From Prunella strophiata (taxonomy: Eukaryota > Chordata > Aves > Passeriformes > Prunellidae): DNA of 64,000 bases. The notes below the pieces were generated by a model. It saw nothing but the letters and a program-made list of their open reading frames with translations. It did not search any database and was not told the DNA's origin. Where the stretch lies: NCBI GenBank assembly GCA_036583965.1, contig JAZBQD010000033.1:19243446-19307445 (forward strand), read 5' to 3'. Positions 26,101 to 38,100 of this stretch are shown here, piece by piece. The position numbers and the translations under genes were made by a program. Position 1 is the stretch's first letter. The number at the start of each line of letters is the position of its first letter.

Positions 26101-29100
26101 TTTTACCTACTGCTATTTATTTCAATATGCACTTTGACATCAAAAACCCATTTTGATGCACCTTCCATTAAAAAAAGTGAAATGTAGACTTTTCTTGTGC
26201 TGCATCTGCAGTTTCTCATTATTTTTTCCTCTTCAAATTGCCTCAGCTCTGTTTATTTTATGGGACACATCTGTGCAATGCAGGCACGTTGTTATTTTGC
26301 AACCACCCACCCTGTGGGTCCAGGAATAAAGAGACCATGTCCTGCTCCCTGTCAGGAGGGAAATGAGGTGGGAGTAGCAAAGACAGAAGCAGAGCTGTCA
26401 GTGTGCAGTGGGTGGTGGGAATGACTTTGCCTGAAAGTCGCCAGAAAAGCAACACCCAGCCTGGCTCTTATCTCTGGAGAACATGGAGCTTCCAGCCCAA
26501 AGGCATTTCAGTGTCTGCTCCCAAAGACACACAGAGTTCTGGTGAGAGCTGTTTAAACAACTGGGGACTCCTCTCTGTGCATGGCTGGCTTTTGGGAATC
26601 CTGGGTGTCTGCTCCTGAATGCACCAGGAGTTATAATCCCCCACTTCTGACTAAAGGAAACTCCACAGATCAAACATTATCAGCTGCTTTGAGGCTGTGC
26701 AAAGATGGTTCCTCCAGTCCCTAAAACATGCAAAGAGTAACATCGTTAAACCAACAAGAATTTGCAAACTAATTACCAAAGGTTTTCTCCTGGTGTTTGG
26801 GACAGCTCAATGTGGAGAACAGAAGCTGATAGGCTGGAAAAGGATACCCCAGGAGAACAAGGCAGAGGGCAAAACACAAACCACAGCATATGCCCGTGGC
26901 TTTCCCCTTTGACTACAAAAGTAGGAAAAAATGTTAAACACAGCAAATGTTCTGGTGGCACCACACACAGAGCAGAGCTGGATGGGAGCAGGGAGCACAC
27001 AAAAAAAAAAAAAAAAAAAGGAAGAGAATTTCCCAAGTTTTTTAGCTTATTTGAAAGGATACCTGTAAAAACTGCCCTGCATTAGAGGAACACAGAAGTT
27101 TGGTGTTCAGTGAGGGAGAAGGGCTTCACAAATGAGAGTTGTGTCTTTGCTTTCATGAGCAGTGCCTGAGGTTTATCTGGTATCAGCCATAATAAAACTG
27201 TTCAAATGCCATGGGCCAGAGGGAGAACGTGAGTCAAAGGAAGCACTTGGCACCTGCCACAGCAGCTCCTGCCAAAGCTGCAGACACATGCACTGGCTTG
27301 GTTTCAGAACACTCCTGGGAGAGGTGAAAAAGGACAGATCCATCCTTCCTGCACAGCCCAGGGAAACATCAGGGGGTTCAGTGGCAAGGGTCGGAGCAGA
27401 GCTGGAGGAGGGGCTGTTCCTGGAGCTGCCAGGCTCCCAGGCAGGAGTGTGGTGCCTTAGCAGCCTCTGGGCACACCCTGGGCACCTCCAGCACAGCTTC
27501 AGCTTCAGGCTGAGCTGTCTCATAAAGGCTTCTTTCCTTCCAGTGCTGCTCTCTCAGCCATTTCCTTGAAACCAAACAATTTCATTAGTTTCCCATTCTT
27601 ACCAGTACCTCTGATTTCAAAACAAATAATAATAACAACTAAAAAATAAACATCCAGTGTCAACAATTTAAGGAACACTGAAAAGGTAGTAAATCACAGT
27701 TCTTCTCTGGATTCTGACACTGCAGAAGTTTTTCTGCCCCCAAATGCCACACTGGTGCTTATTAACCAGATGGGATCATGGAGCTTTAAAGACAGGAACA
27801 AAACCAAAGCTGTGGTGGTCAGAAAAATAGTGTTATAAATGTAGGGAGGAGGACAGGGGTGGAAGAGAGCACTGCATTCACACAGGACATTACAGCCACG
27901 GGCACTGATGCTTTCATGGATGACTGGAGGTCTCCAGGTGCTCCATTTCTCCAGGCAACGCTGCTGCTGCCTCCTAACCCAGCCTCTAGAAAAGTACCCA
28001 AAAAAGAAACTATTTCACATAAGCTGAGGTCCTGGCTGCTGGAAGCAAACTAAATCCTCATAAATACACTTGTAAAAATTGATTGGTTTCTTACATGAAG
28101 TCAAACAGCAGGGATGATCCAGCAGAATTATGATGCATCCTTGACTTTAACACAAAGAAATTCATGCAAGAATCAACAAAGGACTCGTGAATTTTGAAAT
28201 GCCCTCCCTTCGGAATGGATCTTTTCCAGTGCCCAGACTCATGCAGATTCTTGAGCTGTATGTCTGAAGTTCTCTTGTCTGGTGGTGTCTAGAACTTGGC
28301 AGTATTGAACTATGCAGAGAGATCAGCTGCTCTGATCCCTGAGCTCAGTCTGCAGCCACCAGAGCTGCTGTGCTCACCACACTGCGGGCTCAGAGCTCCT
28401 GCTCGAGGTTACCTGCACCCTGAGATGGCTGGGGAAAAACCAAACAGCACACAACTCATGAGGTGAAGGGCTGAGCAAATGGTGCACACATGTTTGTGCT
28501 GAGTGGCTCTGAGATGTCAGATGCAGGGATGGCATGGGGGCCTGGAGCACGGATGGTGGGGAGGTGCTGCAGAGCATGGAGAGCTGTGATGCTGAGGGGA
28601 ACAGCGTGTGCCTCTCATCTTACCAACACATTTCCTATGCCTGTTGAGAATAAAGCCCTCTGCACACATCCCACTGTGGCTGACACAGGAGAATGATCCC
28701 AGTGTGTTCTCACATAATTGTCCGCTGGAACAAGCCTGAGCACCTGTGAGGCACTCATCCAAATCTACAGCAGCACGGGGCAGCCAAAAGGGAAAAACAG
28801 AACTCCATTAGAACAGCTCCTGAAATGAAACAACATTTCTTTCACGCCGGGGATGCCGAGATGAAGAGTGCTGGAGCTCCCACATCAGCACCAGGCTGCG
28901 ATACATGCAGTGTTACACTGAAAACGGGGCTGGAATAAACCCTGAGAGATCATTCGGTCCTTGCTCACACTCTGTACTTTTGACATTCCAGAAAGAAATA
29001 TAATTTAAAACAGGCAGGCATTCACATAGAGACAGTGCACACTCCTTGAAAGAAACCTGTTCCAGTGCACCACCACCCTCACCATCAGATCCTTACTTCA

Positions 29101-32100
29101 ACAGAGATTATAAATGTCCCTTGCCAACGTTTAAACTCACTGCTTCCACTGACAAATACAAATTTTTTCATTTCCTGTAGGAAGAAGATTGCCTTGAAAT
29201 GCCCCTTTTGATGCTGACATTAATTAATCAAATTAGCTTCCACCACACTTGAGTAAGCAGTGCACTGTGAATATTTCATCTAGTGATATTAAAATCCCAT
29301 TTTCTTCACAGACTGTCTGGAATTTCATGAAAATGATTTGTTATTCAATAAGATCTAAGATTAAGAGTGATGTGGATCATTTGTGAGCAATTCTGAGCAT
29401 TGGGAGCTCCTGCTTGTATTTCACTGTTATTGCTCCCTTACTTAGAGATTTATAATTAAGGTATGTCACACGGAATGGCTTCTGACCCCCAAGCCCTCCC
29501 TGGGCAAACATATCACTACTCAAGAACATCCATTTAAGATTTCTGTAATGTGAATGGTGAGGATGCAACTTTGGAATTCATTGCTCATCCCTGGGCAGGC
29601 CAGAGCTCCAGCAGCAAGTGAACACCTGGAGCTGGCCCAGCTCCCATGGCACGTCCTGCCTCAGCTATGAAGCCTCCCTGAGTTCAGGTTTCCAAGGCAA
29701 GAGGAGCTAAAAGCAAACAGAGCAGATGCCAGGGCAGAGCTGTGCCCTGAGGGTGCCCAGGACACCAAAGGTGTCCTGCTCACTGCTCCTGCTCCCAGCC
29801 TGAGTGCCGAGTGTCCACAGCTGTGCACACAGAGCCTGGCGAGGAACCTCAGTGGAGAGAGAAACCAGAAGGGCTGTAAAAAAGGCCTGCAAAGTCAGAG
29901 GAAAAAAGCAGCAGCCCAGGCTTGCCTCCTCCTCACCAGGTAACAGCCTTGCTGTGCTTCAGGAGGTATCTGTGAGGCAGAACGGGGATTCCTTCTGCCA
30001 AACTCTGATGGCACTGCAACTGCAATTCCCAATTCTGAAAATGAGGAACACCCAGGGGTGTGAGGTACACGAACATTTAACCAAGGCTCTGTGGGGAGCC
30101 CAAAGCACTCACCTTCACAGGAAACCCCATCAGCCATGAGAGTATACCCAGCCATGCAGGAGCACACAGCATCTCCTTCCACAATGTTGCACAGGTGCTT
30201 GCAGGGGCCGTTATCTGCACAACACAAAATTGCACAGTACATCAGGACCCCCAGCACAGATCAGCTGCAGTTCCACACTGCCAGGCCAGCCAGGCACAAT
30301 CCCAGCTCAGGCAAAGGGAATTAGCCTGGAACCAACCTGTCCAGGCAGCCCTAAGCACTGCTTCCAACCCTCCAGCTGCTCACAGACAGCCCTGGCCCCT
30401 CCCACCTGCACTGCTCTCATCACCCTGCACTGCTGCACTGCCACCTCAGCCTAAGGAGCAGGTGGGGAGTAACCCTGAAAGCAGACAGCAGCCTCAGATT
30501 TCTCCCTCAGGTTTCCCCTGGCAATTCCTCAGCCTTGTGCCATGGTAACAGATTAAAGCTGTGCACTGAAATCAGACTGGAGAAGGGATGAGTGGAGTTT
30601 TGTTCTGTCTCTAAACATTCCTCTGCAGCTGACACCTCCAACATACCTTTGCACTTGTCCTGCTCTTCCTGCAAGGACACCACGAGGATGGGCTGGGAGG
30701 GAGAAGCTACTGGAGGAATGGTGGCTTCGGCTTCCAGCCTGGTCATCTGTCCTCTGTCAGGATCTGCAAGGCAAGGCAGGATCAGGGACAGCACCATCCC
30801 CACCAGACACCCCACGGCAAGGGGTGATCACATTCATCTCACTCCATCATGGTTTGGAGGACACAAATATCATGGACACAGATCAGAGAGCCTGGCTGAC
30901 AATAACTTCTGTAAAGTACTACAGTATCTGAATAAACTAAAAAGGGCTAATTTCATTTTTAAAACATTTGCTGTATTTTAAATACAGTGGCTTTAAATAC
31001 CTTCATTTGGTATTTGATGGAAAAAAACCCAAGCCTTTGACCTTATCCTGTCCATCCTATTTCACTACAGACAAACAACAAACACCTTTACAAGCACAGG
31101 GTACTTTGTAATGACTTTTGTACAGCCAAGTGGAAAACATGACAGCTGCTGTCTGCCACTAATATTTTCAACAGACAGTAATGTTAAAGGTATCAGGAAA
31201 AAAAGAGCTCTGTTACATCAGTAAGAGTATCAGTAACATCAAAACAGAAGCCTAAATCCATAGGGCTAAATTGACCCTGAAGAGGAACGTGTCCTGTCTC
31301 CAGTGAATGCAAGGGTCACCTGGAGCAAAGTGTGATCCCCAAAACAGTGACAACCTTAAATGACTGAGGGTGACTGCAGTGCAGGTTTGGAGTGTGGGAA
31401 GAGTGATTTCCTTAAACAAATGAAGTCAGCACAGACACATAACAGGCTGTGGAACAGAGACAAACAAAAATCGCCTGGGTGGGGTACAGCCTGAACGATT
31501 TCCCCAGGAATGCCCGAGACAGGCACAGACACAAGGAGAACTGAAAGGCCACTGTGCCTTGGTTCAGCCAAGCAAAGCCACTGAAGTTCCCAATCCCCTC
31601 CCTGATGCTCCCTCAGCCTGGCACAGCAAAGCCAGTACCAGCCCTCCCTGCCCTGGCCCCTGCCATGCACCTCTGCGGTCCCATGGGTGTCCCCTGCCTC
31701 CGTCACAATCCCCTTCCCCAGGTGAGCTCTGCAAACCCCTCTGCACCCCTGGGAACAGCCCTGAGCTCACAGCTCTGCAGATCTGCAGGAACATGTTTTC
31801 TCAGACCACAAGATGTTTCACCCAGAACCTAAGGCAAGGCAGTGCTGGGAGAAGGACAGCGAAGCAAAGCAAAATACAAATTTTTTTGTAGGTGAGCAAT
31901 CAGGCCAAATTCTGCAGTGCTAGAATAAGAATTTTTCTTTGCCTCTTTTGGATTAGGTTTCTTTACCAGAATTTTAATATAAGCAGAGCAGACAGCTGCC
32001 ACGGGAGCAGGCAAATGCATTCTTGAGGTAAATGCTGTAGCACCCCATTGAGAAGGATGACATACAGAACACTCATTGTTTGGCTTGGGCAGAGGATTAG

Positions 32101-35100
32101 AAGCGTAAGGAGTTCTGTCATTGGATGGAAACACTGCTTTTGCTTGTTTAATAACAGAAAGCACTTGTAACTAATATGAGGTTTCAACTTTCTGGGTTAT
32201 CTGACTTCAAATTGTGCCAATGGAGAACTCCACACATCAAAACAATTACAACACAACTGACTTACTTTTCCAGGCTTCCACCACACTAGACAAATTTAGA
32301 GTTTGTTATCACTGAAGGATGTTAATGATTTTAGATAAAAATCAAAGCTCAGGAAGCAATGCTGTCTGTCTGAACTAAGTTTATCTAAACTTATCTAAAG
32401 AAAACCTAACTGTGAAATACAAAATTACTCTGAGAAGGACAGGTACTTCTTTAAAAAAACTTTACAAATCCCCTTCTGAAAAGTTCAAACACTCTTGATT
32501 TGAACATATGAAACACCACCCTTATCCCATACCACCACCACCACCACAAAAATAAGGCATAATTGAGTTTCCTAAATTACCATTTTTCTTTATATTTTGC
32601 AACTTCTACAGAACATGTCCATGCATCAACACTCATTAAAAAACCTCAGAGAAACTGCAGAGAAACTAAAGAAAAGCTTGGTTGATGAGTGCAAATATAA
32701 AGACTGCCCTTCATGTCCCTTTTCTCACCTGGAGAGCAGCTGGTGCCATCCTCCTGCAGGGTGAACTCTGGGAAACATGAGCACTTGTAGGAGCCCACGG
32801 TGTTGATGCACAGGTGCTGGCAGAGCTCCCCCCCGTAGAGCAGACACTCATCCAGGTCATCTCCAGGCAGGTTATTGGACAGCTCAGCCTCACTGCTGAT
32901 GGACAATGCTTCGTGGTGATCTTCCCTCTCTGAAACTACAGCAGAACATCTCTGACAGCTGCTCTGGCATTTGGACTGGACAGAACAGGGTGGGTGGGCA
33001 CAGAAATGCCAAGAAAAGTCAGATCTACCCAAAACAGTTACTGCAAGGTAAGAACATAGGAACCCATCCTGGAGATAACACCGTTGTGCTGGAGGGCCAT
33101 CTCCTCCTTCCCTAGGGCTGCAGGGACAGATATTTTACAGAGCCACTGAGAAACAGTCACAAGGGAGGTCACAAGCTCACCTTTCCCATCACTGCCAACC
33201 CCATTCCCACTGACATTTGAACTAAGGTACTGTGCTGAACCCCAGCTGAAATTGGCCCCACACTGAATTTCAGATTTCAGGAGAAGTTATCAAGTTGTTC
33301 TGGAAACTTTCCAACATCACAATTTGTTGGCTTCTCCTATATTAGCATTAGCAGCAGCCTGGGAGCCACTGAGCAGTGACATGGCTGTCCTTCCTCCTGC
33401 CTTTAAACACCAGCCAAAGCTGGAACACCACCTGCTGCCATTCCTGACCAAGTCTGACAAGGCTTTCTGTGACATTAAAATTAATCCTTCAGCAAGTTTC
33501 TCAGTCAGCTTTTCTTGAACATACAGAGCCAAAGTTCCTTGCTCAGTGAGGTCTCAGGTATATTTAGGGATGAGAAACATCCACACATTCTTTGCTTTCT
33601 CCAACCTGCTTTAGGAACAAGGCAGTCTGTGCTAGATCTGAGAGGAAAGCAGCTGTGCCCCTGCTGCTCTGCTCCCTCCAGCACCTTGCTGAAGGCCTGT
33701 GTGAGGCAGAGCCCTCATGAGCAGGGTCTCAGTGACAGAGGGACACTCACCCTTCTCAGGGGTCACCGTTGGCACGGGCTCAGGATGCCGTTTGATCTCG
33801 GGATGGACAAAGTGATCCCCCCCTTCACAGCAGGACAGCATCACGTGGCTGCAGGGGTAGCCCAGGTTGATGTTGGACTCGCAGGTTTTCCCCTCACTCC
33901 TCAGGCGCAGGCCCAGGCTGCAGCAATCACAGCATTGCTGCAAGACAGGGGAATGTCAGCAAGGAGCAATTGGAACCACTGGGCAAACTGCCAGGGCAGT
34001 GGTGGAGTCCCCACACCTGGAAGTGTTCAAAAAATGTATGGGTGTGACACTTGAGGACGTGGTTTAGTGGTGAACAGGACGGTGGCGCTGGGTTTACAGC
34101 TGCACTTGATGGTCTTAGGGATCTTTTTCCACCTTAACAATTCTATTCTGTGATTTAACACAGCTTCAGGGATGAGCCCACACACACCTGGAACTGATCT
34201 GCACTTTCCTAAGCAGTGGAGCATCTGGAAAAACATTTGGAGTGTGGACTGTTGTAAATATCAAAGTTTTACTTGTGCTTGTTTTTGCCATTCTGCACTA
34301 ACAGGTCAACTGCAGCCACAACAAACACAAAGTCTGGCTATGTTAGTGATTTCTGCAGCTCCACATGCCAGGAAGAAGTGGTGCTACACATCAGCTCCTC
34401 CCAGCTCTTGCTCACAGGCCTCGCCTGTGTGTAGTATGAACAGAAATGATAAACAAACACAGATCTGCACCTCTTTGCATTGGAGCTCAAACCACGGCTT
34501 GAAGCCATGTGACAGGAACTGGAAATAACCTGCACAGACATGAGGGTCAGCAGCATCCCAGCCCTGTCAGTGCCAGTAAAGACTCTCCTCTCTGCACTAC
34601 AGCCCTGCAAACCTGCTCTGACCTTGAATTACCTGGCTGTGCTTGACAGCATCCTGCTGGGACTGGCTGGAGGGAGCCCAGGGTGTCTTTGATGAGTTCT
34701 TTGCCTCTTTTTTCCTTCCTCAGAGTATCTGAACAGCAGCTTCACTGACATCTTCATCCCCACCTCGTGCAGTTTGCTCTGCTGCAGGTGGCAGGCAAAA
34801 ACTGTGATGCTGCTTTACTCAGTCCCAGACAAATCTACTGCACAGTCAGGCCACAAAAGGGCATCAGATAAATGATAGCAAACTCAAAAAGTCCTCGCTG
34901 TGGATGCACAGTGGATACCTAACCTAGCAGGGAAGCTGAGGAGCTGACTCTGCTGCAGAGACAAAGGGGTCACACCTGAGCTGGAGATGCCTTTGTGGAT
35001 TTGAATTTGTCCCCTCTTACCCCTAATTTATCTATTTATTCGTTCATGTATTTTAGCTATAAACAACACGTTTCACTGACAGGAAAGCACAGTCTCTTTC

Positions 35101-38100
35101 CCTCTGCAACTCCTTTGAAAGTCACCCACTCACTGAGAGTTTGCAGCCACACGGGAAGAGCCTCTCTGAACCCAGAGAGGAGACTCCAGCCTGTTCAAAC
35201 ATTCACCCTGTGAAAAGGGGTCAGACACAGGAAATGAAGGGCAGGGTTCCAGCTAGCAGCAGGAGCTCCAGGGACAGAGCAGTTCCCAGGAGGGAGATCC
35301 CTGAGCTGGGCAGGACACTAAGAGAGGCAGTGTTGCAAGGAGTGTGGAAATGGAGAGGGATCACTTTTCATCGTTAGAAACCCTAGGTGGGCATTCCCAT
35401 TAATCCAGAGCCTGTCTCCTGCAGGGACATGCATCCACTGCCAGCTCAATGCTCAGAAACTCTTCTGCTGAGCCCCTTTTTCAGGACAGCAGTGGCGTTT
35501 TGTGAGCACTTCACACTCAGGGCACAGCCTGGCATGTTCAGCCAGCACTGATGGCAGCAGCTCATGTTTTATGGCCCTGCTTCCTAATCTGAGAAATCCC
35601 CAAACACCATAAACAGCAGACATTACTCACATCTGCAAATATGCACAGCCATAAGGAGCTCCCTTCACGTGCCCAAATACGTTTGTGAAAAATTTACACT
35701 ATGGGCCTTGAAGAGGATGAATTATTTTGCACACTAAATGGGCTAAATTATCTTTTCAAATGAATATTTAAAAAAACAAAACAAAACAAAACAAAAAACA
35801 AAAACAAACAAACAAAAAACAAACCAAAAAACCCCCAAACAAACAAACAAAAAAAACCCCACCCTAGCAATAATGAATTGTGGTCATGCTAGAAAAGAGA
35901 AAATTCCTCTTGCCATCCTCAAATTCAAATTTTATGAAAAAAATTTCTATTTTCTGTTTTTTCTTTTGTTTTAGCTCAGTTTTGTCACCTTCAATATGCA
36001 AAATAGAAGTTCAAGCTAATATGTTTTTACTGAAGTACTGTAAAGTATGCAATATTTGCTTTGAAGACCCTGGCTTCTTTCAGTCATAATTTGATTCACA
36101 ATTTATCCCATGTGCAGGCATAACAAAGAGTATTAAATCAGTCATACATCTTTGGGCTCACATATTTTCCAGGTGAACAAAACTGTCTCATTTTCCAGTG
36201 GAAAACCTGTTCTCTGAAAAGTTCCTTCTAAAATGCAAAAATTGGAATGCCTCGACTTTCTGTTAGCTGCTTTTTGAACTTCCCAGGAATTCTACAACTG
36301 ATTTAATAGCAAATATGACTATTCTTACCTTGCAATTGAGAAATCCATCTTGAGAACCATTCTTTGGTTGACAGCTTTCTGCATTCCCCTCAAAACTATC
36401 TTAGCTGGAATTCTGCATAATTTGATTTACCACGGTGGAGTCTCCATCGACTAGGAAAAATCCCTAAGCCTGTGCTTTTTGTGTTAAGAGTAAACAACAA
36501 TTAAAGCACCCAAAGATTAGGTTGATTTAGCACAGGCTGAGCTCCTGGATCTGAAAAACCAGCACTGCCACATTCACCTTGTAGCAAAAGGTGAAAATAT
36601 CTAAAATGCCTGAAGACCTACAAATGTTTGTAATCTGGAGATAAAACCCTGGCTTTTGGCAAGACAGTGTAAATATCTTGCTGGGTTTTGAGGCGATTAA
36701 TGAATCTTTTCACATTCCAGACAAACTTTTTTGATTTATGCCACAAGATTTACTAAGAGCAGACAGATCAGGGGAAACACCACTATGGACTGTCAGCATC
36801 TTCTGCCATATCCCCTCTGAAACAATACTTAGCCACAATAAAATTAGAAAAGCTTTCTTGTAATGCAAAGCATTAGAAAGCAGTACAAAGTTGGATTATT
36901 TTGTATTACAGCAGTACATACTGTAATGCTAAAGTAATATGAAATCTCAACAGTCTCAGTATTTATTGATTTTTTTTCAAGCAGTAGCTGCAATGACTCA
37001 AGAGCTAAACAAGCTAAATAGGTGAGCAAAGCTGTTCAGTAATTTTACTGTCTCAGGTGGTTTATCTTAAAGGAAAAATCCCACCGGAACTGGCATGAGG
37101 AACCATTCCACAAGAGTACTTTGTCACTGGTTTCAGCTCAGCCAGGAATGATGGAGTTCTCCCTCCCCACCTCTGCCTGAGGAATGGCATGTGTAATCAG
37201 GCTGACTCCACAGCCTGGCTCTGCCTGGCATGCAAACAACCCCTGGTGAAAACCTAAGAATAACAATTCTGTCACATTTCAGACATATTAATGTCTTGTT
37301 CCGAATGCACAAATTCTCCTTTTACTCTAATGACGGACTTCAGACCCAAATTAGCAATGGTTCTGAAGATGACAAATCAGCACAGCTAATTAACCCTTAA
37401 ACCTTGCAGTGGATGTCCACATTCCCTGCTTTTCCAGTGAACAATTATCCGTGAGAATCTGCGATGTACAAGAACAGACAGAACTAATCAGGTTCCTGCT
37501 GAGCCCACGAAGCTGCACTTAAGCTGAGCTATAGCTATGTAAATTATGATCAGAGGGAAATGAATTCTGAAAGGCTCTGTTCTGGTGAAAACAGGACAAG
37601 TGAGCTGCTGAATCTTCAAACTGGTTTAAATAGGTTTGGCTCCACTGGTTCTCATAAAGCAAATCTCATTTATCTAAGCGGAGGCTGTGGCTCAGGATTT
37701 GTGATTTGTGCTGTCCATTAACAGTTTGCCTTTATTTATGAACAAAAGCTTCCATCATCATCTAAATGCTTGTTCCTCTAGTCCAGCATTGTGCAGAACT
37801 GGGAAAGGGGGCCACAATTCAACACTGCAGCCAAGCAAAGCGCCCAGTAATGGGTTTCACATTATATCTTCAATTAAGTTTTGCCCCATCATTTTCTAAA
37901 TTCTTCTACACTATAGATATAAAAACTAAAATGGACTTTTCAGCTACTTCCAAAGCTGAGGAAGCAAAAGCAATACAGCCAGTTAGGTCTACAAAATGGA
38001 GATGGAAATTAATTCAAAACAACATTACTGTGAAATTTTAAAAGGGGTCGCAAACAGAAATGCAAACAGCACCATTTCACTGCCACATTCCTGCAAGTTC

